Source: Chitinophaga arvensicola (GTDB lineage: Bacteria > Bacteroidota > Bacteroidia > Chitinophagales > Chitinophagaceae). Taken from it: DNA of 64,000 bases. Below the pieces are notes generated by a model that was given only the letters and a program-made list of their open reading frames with translations, was not told where the DNA came from and did not search any database. The DNA lies in assembly GCF_900110835.1 (NCBI RefSeq), contig NZ_FOJG01000002.1, positions 3,240,698 to 3,304,697 of the forward strand, read 5' to 3'. How positions within the stretch are numbered: the first letter of the stretch is position 1; each line of letters begins with the position of its first letter. Shown piece after piece: positions 41,068-50,556 of this stretch. The translations under genes and the position numbers were made by a program.

Positions 41068-43929
41068 ATGAATCTTTTTGATATTCAACAAAATGAATTC
41101 GTGCACCGTCACATAGGGCCGAATGAAAGAGAGACCAACCAGATGCTGGAAACCATCGGGGCCTCCAACCTGGACCAGCTGATCAGCAACACCGTTCCGG
41201 GCGCCATCCGCATGCAACAGCCACTGGCTATTCCTGCTGCGATGAGTGAAAGTGATTATCTCCGTCACCTGAAGGAAGTGTCGCTGAAGAATAAAGTTTA
41301 CCGCAACTACATTGGTCAGGGTTATTTTGATACCATTACTCCGAGTGTTATTCTGCGTAATGTATTTGAAAATCCAGGATGGTATACCCAGTATACGCCG
41401 TACCAGGCTGAGATTTCCCAGGGTCGCCTGGAAAGTCTGCTGAACTACCAGACTATGGTATGCGATCTGACCGGTTTGCCTATCGCCAATGCTTCCCTGC
41501 TGGATGAAGCAACAGCAGCAGCCGAAGCAATGACCATGTTTTTCAATGCGTTGAACAAAGATCATGATCATGTAACCAGACCTAAGTTTTTTGTAGACAA
41601 CAACGTATATCCGCAAACACTGGATGTGATCTTAACCCGTGCTACACCGCTTCAGATAGAAGTAGTAGTGGGTGATTACAAAACAGCACAATTTGACGAA
41701 TTGTACTTTGGCGCCCTGATTCAGTATCCTGATAATCTTGGTGCTGCTGCTGATTACCGTGCGTTTATTGAGCAGGTACATGCAGTAGGTGCATTCGTAG
41801 GCGTAGCGACCGATCTGCTGGCGCTGACCCTCCTCACCTCTCCCGGTGAAATGGGCGCAGATGCAGCCTTTGGTTCTGCACAACGCTTCGGTGTTCCATT
41901 GGGCTTTGGTGGTCCGCACGCAGCTTTCTTCGCTGTGAAGGACGACTTCAAACGTTCCATCCCTGGCCGTATCATCGGTGTAAGCATCGATGCACAAGGT
42001 GGCCGTGCGCTGCGTATGGCACTGCAAACCCGCGAACAGCACATCAAACGTGAAAAAGCAACTTCCAATATCTGTACTGCACAGGCATTGCTGGCTAATA
42101 TGGCCGCTATGTATGCCGTATACCATGGTCCGGAAGGCCTGAAAAATATTGCTACCCGTATTTCCCTGCTCACCAATACAATTGCACAAAAGCTGAAAGC
42201 CAAAGGCCTGAAACTGGCGGCCAGCAGCTTCTTCGACACCATCGTAGTAGAAGGCGCTGATGTAAAAGATGCAGCAGAAGCACTGGGTATCAACTTCCGT
42301 TACTTCGCCAATGGCAATGTTGGTATCTCCCTGGATGAAACGACTACCATTGCAGATGTAAACGATATCCTGCACATCTTTGGTGCAGGTACTACAGATG
42401 CAGCAGCAGTTTCCGGTGGCAACACCGGTATCCCGGCTGACCTGCAACGCACTTCTGCTTACCTGTTGCACCCGGTATTCAATAACCATCACAGTGAATC
42501 ACTGATGATGCGTTACCTGAAGATGCTGGAAAATAAAGATCTTTCCCTGAACACCTCCATGATTTCTCTCGGTTCCTGCACCATGAAACTGAATGCAGCT
42601 ACAGAGATGATTCCATTGAGCTGGGCACACTGGAGCAAAATGCACCCCTTTGCACCTACCAACCAGGTAGGCGGCTATTTACAGATGGCCACTGAACTGG
42701 GTGAGTATCTCAGCAAAATTACCGGTTTCGACGCCTGCAGCCTGCAGCCTAACAGTGGCGCCCAGGGCGAATACGCCGGTCTGCTGGTGATCCGCGAATA
42801 CCAGCAAAGCATTGGCCAGGGTCACCGTAACATCATGCTGATCCCGATCAGTGCACACGGTACCAACCCTGCATCTGCTGTAATGGCGGGTTACAAAGTG
42901 GTGATTGTAAAAGCACTGGAAAACGGTTACATCGATGTGGATGACCTGAAAGCCAAAGCAGCTGCACACAGTAAAGACCTCGCCGGTATCATGATCACTT
43001 ATCCATCTACCTATGGTGTGTATGAAGAAAGTGTGAAAGATATCTGTGCTACTATACACGAACACGGCGGACAGGTATACATGGACGGCGCCAATATGAA
43101 TGCCCAGGTAGGTTTAACCGCACCCGGACTGATCGGCGCTGACGTTTGTCACCTGAACCTGCACAAAACCTTCGCTATCCCTCACGGTGGCGGTGGTCCC
43201 GGCATGGGCCCCATCTGCGTTGCCAAACACCTGGCGCCATTCCTGCCCGGTCACGTAACGCTGAATGAAGGCAAACCTTCCAACGCGGTATCTGCTGCTC
43301 CATTTGGTTCTGCCAGCATCCTGCTTATCTCTTACGCTTACATCCGTATGCTCGGATTTAACGGTGTGAAACAGGCATCTGAATATGCAATCCTGAATGC
43401 CAACTACATGAAGGCACGCCTGGAGAAAGCATATGATATCCTTTACACCGGTGTAAACGGTACCTGTGCGCATGAATTCATCGTTGATCTCCGTCCGTTT
43501 AAATCAACGGCAGGTGTAGAAGCGGAAGATGTGGCAAAACGTTTGATGGACTACGGTTTCCACGCTCCAACCATGAGCTTCCCGGTTCCGGGTACTATCA
43601 TGATTGAGCCTACTGAAAGTGAAGACAAAGGTGAGCTGGATCGCTTCTGCGATGCACTGCTGGCTATCCGCGAAGAAATCCGCGCAGTAGAACTGGGTCA
43701 TACCGACAAACAAAACAACGTACTCAAAAATGCACCGCATACCCAACAGGTAATCACTGCCGACGAATGGACCCGTCCATACAGCCGTCAGCAGGCAGCA
43801 TTCCCGCTGGAATATGTACAGGCAAATAAATTCTGGCCTTCTGTAAGCCGTATCAACAATACGTTCGGCGATAGAAACCTGATCTGCACCTGCGAACCTG
43901 CAAGTGCCTATGAGGAAGTTACCGCTTAA
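41068..43929 (+). CDS. gcvP: Glycine dehydrogenase (decarboxylating), P-protein
   Basis: A 953-residue PLP enzyme that decarboxylates glycine and loads the aminomethyl group on the lipoyl arm of GcvH. It is the fused form: an N-terminal half (about 1-450) and a C-terminal half that carries the PLP lysine, Lys700 in CHLNLHKTF, followed by the glycine-rich IPHGGGGPGMGPI loop. N-terminal motif FVHRHIGPNERETNQML is typical. gcvT and gcvH are not in the window, so the glycine cleavage genes are dispersed. Monocistronic, with its own promoter and a strong terminator. Confidence 0.98.
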   Translation: MNLFDIQQNEFVHRHIGPNERETNQMLETIGASNLDQLISNTVPGAIRMQQPLAIPAAMSESDYLRHLKEVSLKNKVYRNYIGQGYFDTITPSVILRNVFENPGWYTQYTPYQAEISQGRLESLLNYQTMVCDLTGLPIANASLLDEATAAAEAMTMFFNALNKDHDHVTRPKFFVDNNVYPQTLDVILTRATPLQIEVVVGDYKTAQFDELYFGALIQYPDNLGAAADYRAFIEQVHAVGAFVGVATDLLALTLLTSPGEMGADAAFGSAQRFGVPLGFGGPHAAFFAVKDDFKRSIPGRIIGVSIDAQGGRALRMALQTREQHIKREKATSNICTAQALLANMAAMYAVYHGPEGLKNIATRISLLTNTIAQKLKAKGLKLAASSFFDTIVVEGADVKDAAEALGINFRYFANGNVGISLDETTTIADVNDILHIFGAGTTDAAAVSGGNTGIPADLQRTSAYLLHPVFNNHHSESLMMRYLKMLENKDLSLNTSMISLGSCTMKLNAATEMIPLSWAHWSKMHPFAPTNQVGGYLQMATELGEYLSKITGFDACSLQPNSGAQGEYAGLLVIREYQQSIGQGHRNIMLIPISAHGTNPASAVMAGYKVVIVKALENGYIDVDDLKAKAAAHSKDLAGIMITYPSTYGVYEESVKDICATIHEHGGQVYMDGANMNAQVGLTAPGLIGADVCHLNLHKTFAIPHGGGGPGMGPICVAKHLAPFLPGHVTLNEGKPSNAVSAAPFGSASILLISYAYIRMLGFNGVKQASEYAILNANYMKARLEKAYDILYTGVNGTCAHEFIVDLRPFKSTAGVEAEDVAKRLMDYGFHAPTMSFPVPGTIMIEPTESEDKGELDRFCDALLAIREEIRAVELGHTDKQNNVLKNAPHTQQVITADEWTRPYSRQQAAFPLEYVQANKFWPSVSRINNTFGDRNLICTCEPASAYEEVTA

Positions 43930-43950
43930 TAACAGCCGGTGAATACTATT

Positions 43951-43985
43951 AAAAAGGGGAAAGCGATCATCGCTTTCCCCTTTTT
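43951..43985. terminator. Bidirectional terminator, 17-bp stem
   Basis: AAAAAGGGGAAAGCGAT (43951-43967) pairs perfectly with 43969-43985. Stem ends are A5 and T5, so it can work for both gcvP and the convergent phosphodiesterase gene. Confidence 0.93.
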
Positions 43986-44002
43986 CTTTTACTATCTCCC
44001 GG

Positions 44003-45250
44003 TTAGAAATTCAATATCGGTTCCAGCACTTCCAGCTGGCCATCTATCGGCTGTGTAATATCGAGGCCGAGTATTCTGGCTACTAACGGATACACATGTA
44101 CGTTTTCAAAAGTGGCAATGCGGGTATGCGGTTTAAAAGCTGGTCCCCAGGCCATGAAGATGGCATTCATGTTAGTGAGATTATTATCATATCCATGATG
44201 ACCGGGATGCGATTCTTTCGCTGACTTAAAGATATAATTGGCTTCTGCGAGCAGGATGATATCACCGATGCGGTTATACACATCTTCCTGGCCATAGTGC
44301 CATCTTTCCGGTGTTTCTTTTTTGAGATAGGCGGTATAATGATTTTCGTGTTGTTTCAGATAATCGTAAGCGGCTTTGATCTCTTCGTCATTTTTACCAT
44401 ACAGCATTATCTTCTGGCCTGCAGGTAGCACTTTCAGGGGTTGCAGCAGCGGAGATTCGGGAATAGAGATGGTATGCACGGTATCCACCTGTATCATACC
44501 GTGATCAGATACTACGATGAAGTTCACCGGTAGTTTTTGTTTTTCTACCATGGCCACCATTTTGCCGATGGCTTTATCTACCAGTTGTACAGCGCTTCTC
44601 ACACTATCGCTGTCTGGTCCCCAGGAGTGGCCCATGTGATCCACTTCCGGGAAATAGAATGTAATCAGGTGCGGGCGTTGGTCTTCGGGTAAGCTAAGCC
44701 ATTCTGCAACCTGTTGAACACGGCGATCGATAGTTGTTTTCTCCTGGTATTTAAAATAATAGGTGGGTCTGACCATTTGCACGGCGCTTTCGGAGCCCAC
44801 CCAGAAGTAGCTGGCGCTCACCATCTGTTGTTTCTCTGCGAGTACCCATAATGGCACCCCATTGTACCAGGTACCGTCTTCTACTGCATCGCGGTTACTT
44901 ACTTTATAAACGGCATCTCTTTTACGGTCGTAGAAGAGATTATCTACCAGGCCGTGATGTGCAGGATACAGGCCAGTGACCAGGGAATAGTGATTCGGAA
45001 AAGTCAGGGAAGGAAAAGCCGGTTGCATAGCGGTAGCACGAACGCCCTGACCGGACAAGCGTAACAGATTTTCTGCTTTATACTTCTCTGCATAATCGTA
45101 CCGGAACCCATCGATGGAGATCATGATCACATAAGGTTTCGATTGTTGTGTTGCGCTGTTTTTCCTGCCGGGTGTTACTTGTTGGGTAGTGTCCTGTGCC
45201 TGGCTGCCGAGAGAAAACAGAACGGCAGCTAATAAAAAAATCCTTTTCAC
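44003..45250 (-). CDS. Secreted nucleotide pyrophosphatase/phosphodiesterase
   Basis: A 415-residue enzyme of the alkaline phosphatase superfamily, NPP type. A signal peptide (ending SLGSQAQ, about 19) sends it to the periplasm. The two-zinc site is visible: Asp47 in ISIDGFR, nucleophile Thr83 in FPSLTFPNHYS, VDHMGHSWGPDS, VVSDHGM and SHPGHHGYDNN. NPP enzymes cleave nucleotide pyrophosphates or phosphodiesters, including lysophospholipids in some cases; the exact substrate is not predictable here. Expression is likely on its own. Confidence 0.93.
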   Translation of the reverse strand: MKRIFLLAAVLFSLGSQAQDTTQQVTPGRKNSATQQSKPYVIMISIDGFRYDYAEKYKAENLLRLSGQGVRATAMQPAFPSLTFPNHYSLVTGLYPAHHGLVDNLFYDRKRDAVYKVSNRDAVEDGTWYNGVPLWVLAEKQQMVSASYFWVGSESAVQMVRPTYYFKYQEKTTIDRRVQQVAEWLSLPEDQRPHLITFYFPEVDHMGHSWGPDSDSVRSAVQLVDKAIGKMVAMVEKQKLPVNFIVVSDHGMIQVDTVHTISIPESPLLQPLKVLPAGQKIMLYGKNDEEIKAAYDYLKQHENHYTAYLKKETPERWHYGQEDVYNRIGDIILLAEANYIFKSAKESHPGHHGYDNNLTNMNAIFMAWGPAFKPHTRIATFENVHVYPLVARILGLDITQPIDGQLEVLEPILNF

Positions 45251-45561
45251 TATTGCTTGTATTTATGATAATAAAAATGGGGGAAGAATAACGGACGATG
45301 GGTTATGATGGGCGCAAATTAGAAAACAATTTTCACTCAAAACGACATGACTAAATTATATATACGTTAATAAAGCTGCAGATACGTGTTACACCAGGCG
45401 TTTACATCTCCAGAAATATGTAATAATATTTTAACACATATTACTGTAAAATGGCCACAAACGGGCAAAAACATAATCACTGAATAAATATTTATATATA
45501 TAAATTTAATTAATTAATCGTTTATATATATATTAGCCTACTGAAAAACCATCTAACAACT
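45251..45561. other. AT-rich divergent intergenic region
   Basis: 311 bp between two divergent genes. The part at 45483-45535 is almost only A and T, with ATTTATATATATAAAT-type palindromic stretches. No promoter of the TAnnTTTG type is convincing on either strand, and no open frame looks protein-like. Confidence 0.5.
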
Positions 45562-46074
45562 ATGTCTGACTACACCTTTATTACGACTGAGGAACACTTT
45601 CTATTACAGGATGCGCTGAAGAGAAACAAGCAACAGTTAACCAAATTCGCCCTTATTGGTTTTGGCTTATTATTAATTGCCGCTGTGATACCGCAAATCT
45701 ATTTGTACACCCACAACAACCTGGGTGATGCAGATGATTCGCTCCTGTCGTTCAAAAACCTTTGGTTCTGGGTATGGCTGTTGAGCTTTGTGGTAGCACT
45801 GGTCTTTGCACTGATAAAAGTAACAGATATACGCTACTGGGCTATAAAAAAGGACCTGACTACCCTGCAGAAAGCTACCCTTAACGCACCGATGGAAGCG
45901 GTATACCTGGAGAATAACGACACCCAGACCAATATTATGATCCTGCTGGAGAATAAGAAAAAGCGGTTGTTTTACTGGATGCGTGGCGCACTGGAAGGAT
46001 ACAGAGCAGGCCAGGAAGTAGAAATTACATATGCCCGTTATTCCCGCGTGATTATCAGTATCAACAAGAAATAA
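45562..46074 (+). CDS. Two-helix membrane protein, unknown function
   Basis: A 170-residue protein with two transmembrane segments (about 28-48 and 70-92) and a C-terminal cytosolic domain of about 75 residues (DIRYWAIKKDLTTLQKAT onward) that looks beta-rich and ends in a basic tail. Not recognised as a named family; the layout recalls small membrane proteins with a PH-like domain. No cysteines or catalytic motifs. It is apparently monocistronic, followed by a hairpin at 46095-46131. Confidence 0.72.
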   Translation: MSDYTFITTEEHFLLQDALKRNKQQLTKFALIGFGLLLIAAVIPQIYLYTHNNLGDADDSLLSFKNLWFWVWLLSFVVALVFALIKVTDIRYWAIKKDLTTLQKATLNAPMEAVYLENNDTQTNIMILLENKKKRLFYWMRGALEGYRAGQEVEITYARYSRVIISINKK

Positions 46075-46094
46075 TTTATACCTGCTGTTTAAAT

Positions 46095-46131
46095 GTGAAG
46101 TCCTGTATGTTTGATACGTACGGGACTTCGC
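46095..46131 (+). terminator. Hairpin after membrane-protein gene
   Basis: GTGAAGTCC (46095-46103) pairs with GGACTTCGC (46123-46131) with one G-T wobble, and further inner pairs follow. Only a short T run follows, so termination efficiency is doubtful. Confidence 0.45.
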
Positions 46132-46272
46132 GTTTGAGGGCAAATTGTCATGACGCAGACTACGATAAGAGAACCGGCATTAACTGTTATCTTCGTACTT
46201 CATCCAACAGCGGATTTAGTTGTATAGCAATTTGCAACATTCGCTGTACTTGTTGCATCCAACACCTATATT

Positions 46273-47103
46273 ATGTTTAAACAGGGCATTGTTTTATTAT
46301 CAGTATGTTTAGCCATCTTCCTGGCCTTTACCGGCTGCCGGCACAGGAAAGATGATATTTCGACGCCACCACCACCTCCGCCTCCATTACCTGTGAATGA
46401 CAACTATCTTGTCAAAACAATTTCCCTGAATGGTATCGTGAAAGATAGCCTGGTATATGCCAACGGACGGATCTCTGAACAATGGCAATTCAGTTCCAGT
46501 TATTACTACTGCTATAAGTTTTCTTACGATATCAACGACCGGTTGATATTATCCATCTGTAGTTCAAATTCCGGTATAAGCATCAAAGATTCCTTGAAAT
46601 GGTCTGCCGATAAAGTGCTGTCTTATGTGACTTTTAGTGCAGGTGGTGTGATTCAGCACTACGATACCACATTGTTTAAAATGGATGAATCCCGGAGACT
46701 GACTGGCTATTTTTTCAAAGATACCACAAACGTTCCTTCTCCTAAAGTAAACGACTTCTGGGAAGGTGCCTTTAAAGGTAATAACCTGGTCTCCTCGTTT
46801 TGGCGCAGAAAAAATGGCAATTTTTCCAACGATGAAATCTTTACACTTGAATACGGCCGCCTCGGCAACCCGCTGGCAAAATATCTGCGTAATAATCCAC
46901 TTTCTGCACTGGCTATGCTTGGTAATTACGGGCCGTTTATGTTGAGTGACTACAATATGACCAAAATGAAATCGCCAAATGGAGAATCAACCATAAGCGC
47001 CGATGCTACTAATTTTCCCGGCACTGAAAACATCCTGACACAAACCATCAGGGAAGGTAATAATACTAAAACAATTACCTACAGCTATGTTCCAAAACCG
47101 TAA
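46273..47103 (+). CDS. Poly-proline lipoprotein, paralogue 1
   Basis: A 276-residue predicted lipoprotein: signal peptide MFKQGIVLLSVCLAIFLAFTGC with lipobox Cys22, a linker with eight or more prolines (about 33-42), then a domain beginning NYLVKTISLNGIVKDSLVYANG that recalls short repeated beta-strand motifs of Bacteroidota surface lipoproteins (DUF4595-like). It is clearly related to the next gene (same order: lipobox, Pro linker, YLVxxIxxNxIxKDSLVY). Function unknown; probably surface or periplasmic. Tyr- and Trp-containing motifs (WQFSSSYYYCYKFSYD) resemble RHS/YD-like hairpins but no array is present. Confidence 0.8.
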   Translation: MFKQGIVLLSVCLAIFLAFTGCRHRKDDISTPPPPPPPLPVNDNYLVKTISLNGIVKDSLVYANGRISEQWQFSSSYYYCYKFSYDINDRLILSICSSNSGISIKDSLKWSADKVLSYVTFSAGGVIQHYDTTLFKMDESRRLTGYFFKDTTNVPSPKVNDFWEGAFKGNNLVSSFWRRKNGNFSNDEIFTLEYGRLGNPLAKYLRNNPLSALAMLGNYGPFMLSDYNMTKMKSPNGESTISADATNFPGTENILTQTIREGNNTKTITYSYVPKP

Positions 47104-47186
47104 ACATATCTGCCCCCTATCTCCCGGAACTAAACATGGCTAGATAACTTATCCCGACTTTTCACCCAAAAACCTCTCAAAATTGC

Positions 47187-47194
47187 TATTTTTG
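47187..47194 (+). promoter_or_regulatory. -7 promoter element of lipoprotein paralogue 2
   Basis: TATTTTTG matches TAnnTTTG, 20 bases before the ATG at 47215. No TTG at the expected distance. Confidence 0.42.
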
Positions 47195-47214
47195 AGGTCA
47201 TACATCCATTCCAC

Positions 47215-48126
47215 ATGCAAGCACTCAGAAAACACCTATATTATGGTATCGCCCTGCTGTTAATCCTCATCACAGCCGCCTGCCGCAACAAAAAAAATGA
47301 AGTAACACCTCCCGGCCCTGACCCGGTAAAAGCTGTGTACCTCGTTACAGCTATCCGCGTTAACGATATACCCAAAGACAGCCTCGTATACAATGACAAA
47401 TACCAGGCTATAGAAAGATGGGATTACAATACCACCTATCGCAAATGGCAAAACTATGTAACCTATACTTACAGCCCCGATGGCTATCTGGCCGCTGCAA
47501 AATATTACAACGAAATTGAGTACAACGTTAAGAGCCTGACCCAGAAAGATTCAATCGTCTGGAATACCGGGAATCTTACCATTTATACAACCAATTACCG
47601 TGAACTTGGCACCGCTATTTCCGGCTACGATACTGTCCGTCAACTCATCAACGCTCAACGGCAGCTCATCCAGGAAGGAAGTAAAGATACCGTCCAACTT
47701 CTCGACATACTCGGAGGGCTAATGGTGACTTATACAGAATATACTTACAAAAACAACGACCTGACCGGATTTCTCAACATGAACTACCTGACTGTACGCA
47801 ATACTGCTCCCAGCCTGGTTATTAGTAAGTATGATATAACTCCTACTGTCTTAAAAAATCCACTCTATCCACAGGTATCAAAAAATCCCCTCCTGTTTCG
47901 CGCTATCCTGGGAAGTAAGTTTCCTGATCTTGTTAACGAATACTACCCTTACCTTGTAGGCGAACATCTCATCGCCGGGGTGGGAGTTCAAATAGACAAT
48001 AAGCCCCGTATCTCTGCTACCCCTACTTTTGGATGGATAGATGCCAGTGCTAACCCGCTCTTCCAAATCATGTCACAAATCGACAGAAACGTTACATTCA
48101 GTTATAAAATAATTCAGACACCCTAG
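47215..48126 (+). CDS. Lipoprotein, paralogue 2
   Basis: A 303-residue predicted lipoprotein: signal peptide ending LILITAAC (Cys23), a short Pro-rich linker (TPPGPDPV) and a domain starting YLVTAIRVNDIPKDSLVYND, parallel to the previous gene. Repeated short motifs such as YTYSPDGYLAAAKYY suggest beta-hairpins. The two genes probably arose by local duplication followed by divergence; this copy has its own promoter element. Function unknown; surface exposure is inferred from lipobox and family habit. Confidence 0.8.
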   Translation: MQALRKHLYYGIALLLILITAACRNKKNEVTPPGPDPVKAVYLVTAIRVNDIPKDSLVYNDKYQAIERWDYNTTYRKWQNYVTYTYSPDGYLAAAKYYNEIEYNVKSLTQKDSIVWNTGNLTIYTTNYRELGTAISGYDTVRQLINAQRQLIQEGSKDTVQLLDILGGLMVTYTEYTYKNNDLTGFLNMNYLTVRNTAPSLVISKYDITPTVLKNPLYPQVSKNPLLFRAILGSKFPDLVNEYYPYLVGEHLIAGVGVQIDNKPRISATPTFGWIDASANPLFQIMSQIDRNVTFSYKIIQTP

Positions 48127-48182
48127 CTCCCTTCCGGAAAATTTCCTGACTTTTACAGCCAGATACCATAAAACAACCGTTT

Positions 48183-48533
48183 ATGAACCTGGCTCAATTT
48201 CAGGAATACTGTCTTTCTCTCCCTGGCGTGACCGAAGAATTTCCCTTTGGTGATGAAACCCTTGTGTATAAAGTAAGCGGAAAGATCTTTGCCGCCAGCG
48301 GACTGGAAAATTTTGAAACCATTAACCTTAAATGCGATCCGGAAGAAGCGATTGAACTCCGTGAAAGATACGAAGGCGTAATACCTGGTTACCATATGAA
48401 TAAGAAACACTGGAATACGGTTGATGTGCATTCCGGCATTCCCAATAAACTCATCCTGGAATGGATCAAAAATTCGTATAACCTGGTAGTAGCCACGCTG
48501 CCAAAAAAGGAAAGAGAGAAACTCGGCCAATAA
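48183..48533 (+). CDS. MmcQ/YjbR-family protein
   Basis: A 116-residue cytosolic protein with the double-wing fold typical of the MmcQ/YjbR family. The conserved core is visible: CLSLPGVTEEFPFGDETLVYKV, NLKCDPEEAIELRE, and the C-terminal GYHMNKKHWNTVDV then YNLVVATLPKKER. Members are thought to bind DNA, but no specific role is established. It follows the lipoprotein gene after 56 bases and is followed by a hydrolase gene with its own upstream region. Confidence 0.92.
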   Translation: MNLAQFQEYCLSLPGVTEEFPFGDETLVYKVSGKIFAASGLENFETINLKCDPEEAIELRERYEGVIPGYHMNKKHWNTVDVHSGIPNKLILEWIKNSYNLVVATLPKKEREKLGQ

Positions 48534-48611
48534 CCGTTCCCCATTTACCTTCCGGGCGTCCCCATTTTTTTTACTACTTTAGCCGCGATCTAAATCAAAA
48601 ATAAACTGTTT

Positions 48612-50504
48612 ATGAGAAAATGGCTGCTGCTGGCCTGTGCCGCGCTGTTTGTCTTCCCGGTGGCCTGTAAGGCCGTGAACCAGGATTCCCTCTGGATGTA
48701 TGAACACTACACCAAAAAAGAAGTGTACATCACCATGCGGGACGGTATTAAATTATTTACCTCCGTTTACCTGCCGAAAGACCAATCCGAGAAACATCCC
48801 ATATTAATGACGCGCACCCCCTATTCCTGCGCGCCCTATGGCGAAAAAGAATTCCGTCCCCTGTATAAAAATCATTACAGGGAATACCTGAAAGAAGGCT
48901 ATATCATGGTGATCCAGGATGTAAGAGGCACCTGGATGAGCGAAGGTAAATTTGTCAATGTAAGACCTTTTGATCCCGCTAAAAAAGGAAAGAAGGAAAT
49001 TGATGAAGCCAGCGATACCTATGATACCATCGACTGGCTCGTAAAAAATATCGCCGGCAACAATGGTAACGTTGGGATCTTTGGTATTTCCTACCCGGGC
49101 TTCTACTCTACCATGGGCGCATTGAGCGGTCATCCTGCCCTGAAAGCGGTAAGTCCACAGGCCCCTGTAACCGATTGGTTTTTGGGAGATGACTTCCATC
49201 ACAACGGTGCTTTCTTTATTTCAGACGCTTTTTCTTTCTACACGGTTTTTGATCATCCACATCCGAAACCAACTACACAAGGTCCTAAAGGCATTGATTA
49301 CTATACACACGACAATTACAAATATTACCTGGAAACCGGTGCCCTGCCTAACTTTGCAAAAATCATCGGCGACAGCGTTACCTTCTGGAAAGAGATGTAC
49401 GAGCATCCTACCTATGATGCCTGGTGGAAAGCACGCAATGTGCGCAACTTCCTGAAAGATGTAAAACCTGCCATGCTGGTAGTGGGCGGCGTATTTGATG
49501 CAGAAGACTGCTTCGGTGCATGGAATACCTACAAAGCCATTGAAACCCAGAGCCCTGCCACCAATAACCGTATTGTAATGGGCCCCTGGTACCACGGCCA
49601 ATGGTCGTCCAACGACGGTACACACCTGGGTAATGTGCGCTTTGGCAGCAACACTGCTGAATACTATGCGCAAAACCTGGAAATTCCTTTCTTCAACTAC
49701 TACCTGAAAGGTAAGGGCGCTGCACCCGATATCGCAGAAGCCACCATTTTCTTCACCGGCGAAAACAAATGGAAACAACTGCCTAAATGGCCTCCGGCCA
49801 ATATGGAAGAAGCACCGGTGTATCTGCAGGCAGATGGAAAGTTATCCTTCTCTAAACCTTCTACCAGCAATAGTTTCAGCGAATATGTAAGCGATCCGGC
49901 CAAACCGGTTCCTTATACAGAAGACGTACATTTTAACCGCACCATCAGCTATATGACCGATGATCAGCGCTTCGCTTCCCGCAGACCCGATGTAGCAGTA
50001 TTTGAAAGTGAAGTACTCGACAATGATATTACCCTGGCGGGTCCGGTGGTGGCTGATCTGATTGCCAGCACCAGTACCACTGATGCCGATTTCATTGTAA
50101 AAGTGATAGACGTATTCCCGAACGATTTTAAGTACGAGGAAGATGCACCCAGCGAACATCGCCGGGTTCCTTCTGCTACCTACCCGATGGGCGGTTACCA
50201 GATGCTGGTGCGCGGGGAAATTATGCGGGGGAAATTCCGTAACAGTTTTGAAAAGCCGGAAGCCTTTGTTCCTGATCAACCTGCTGAAGTAAAGTTCACC
50301 ATGCCGGATGTGGCGCATACCTTCCAGAAAGGCCACCGCATTATGATCCAGGTGCAAAGCAGCTGGTTCCCGTTGGCCGACCGGAATCCGCAACAGTTCA
50401 TGGATATTTACAAAGCCACGGATAAAGACTTTAAAAAGGCTACCATCCGTATCTACCACGATGCGCAACACCCATCCAGCGTGTTGCTGCCTGTTGTTAA
50501 ATAA
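48612..50504 (+). CDS. CocE/NonD-family alpha/beta hydrolase
   Basis: A 630-residue secreted hydrolase of the X-Pro dipeptidyl-peptidase/cocaine-esterase family. A signal peptide (about 1-20, VFPVACKAV) is present; the Cys is not in a good lipobox. The N-terminal S15 domain has the nucleophile Ser160 in GISYPGF, an Asp in GGVFDAEDCFG and a His near GPWYHGQWSSND; the C-terminal jelly-roll domain (about 400-620) is of the X-Pro DPP type. Members hydrolyse acyl esters, amides, or glutaryl-type side chains; the substrate here is not predictable. Confidence 0.92.
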   Translation: MRKWLLLACAALFVFPVACKAVNQDSLWMYEHYTKKEVYITMRDGIKLFTSVYLPKDQSEKHPILMTRTPYSCAPYGEKEFRPLYKNHYREYLKEGYIMVIQDVRGTWMSEGKFVNVRPFDPAKKGKKEIDEASDTYDTIDWLVKNIAGNNGNVGIFGISYPGFYSTMGALSGHPALKAVSPQAPVTDWFLGDDFHHNGAFFISDAFSFYTVFDHPHPKPTTQGPKGIDYYTHDNYKYYLETGALPNFAKIIGDSVTFWKEMYEHPTYDAWWKARNVRNFLKDVKPAMLVVGGVFDAEDCFGAWNTYKAIETQSPATNNRIVMGPWYHGQWSSNDGTHLGNVRFGSNTAEYYAQNLEIPFFNYYLKGKGAAPDIAEATIFFTGENKWKQLPKWPPANMEEAPVYLQADGKLSFSKPSTSNSFSEYVSDPAKPVPYTEDVHFNRTISYMTDDQRFASRRPDVAVFESEVLDNDITLAGPVVADLIASTSTTDADFIVKVIDVFPNDFKYEEDAPSEHRRVPSATYPMGGYQMLVRGEIMRGKFRNSFEKPEAFVPDQPAEVKFTMPDVAHTFQKGHRIMIQVQSSWFPLADRNPQQFMDIYKATDKDFKKATIRIYHDAQHPSSVLLPVVK

Positions 50505-50510
50505 TTTTTT

Positions 50511-50540
50511 TCCGGGATGATGCCATGGCATTATCCCGGA
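50511..50540. terminator. Bidirectional palindromic terminator
   Basis: TCCGGGAT (50511-50518) pairs with ATCCCGGA (50533-50540); the stem continues by a wobble into palindromic TGCCATGGCA. T runs lie on both sides. Between the convergent hydrolase and lipid A deacylase genes. Confidence 0.85.
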
Positions 50541-50556
50541 TTTTTCCCCGGCCCTT

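Noticed and set aside
41632..42492. A 286-codon minus-strand frame opposite gcvP.
   Set aside because: Cys- and Thr-rich antisense translation of gcvP with no independent support.
45483..45540. The AT-rich palindromic stretch as a replication origin or attachment site.
   Set aside because: No DnaA-box cluster, repeat pair or integrase gene nearby; simple AT-rich intergenic DNA is enough.
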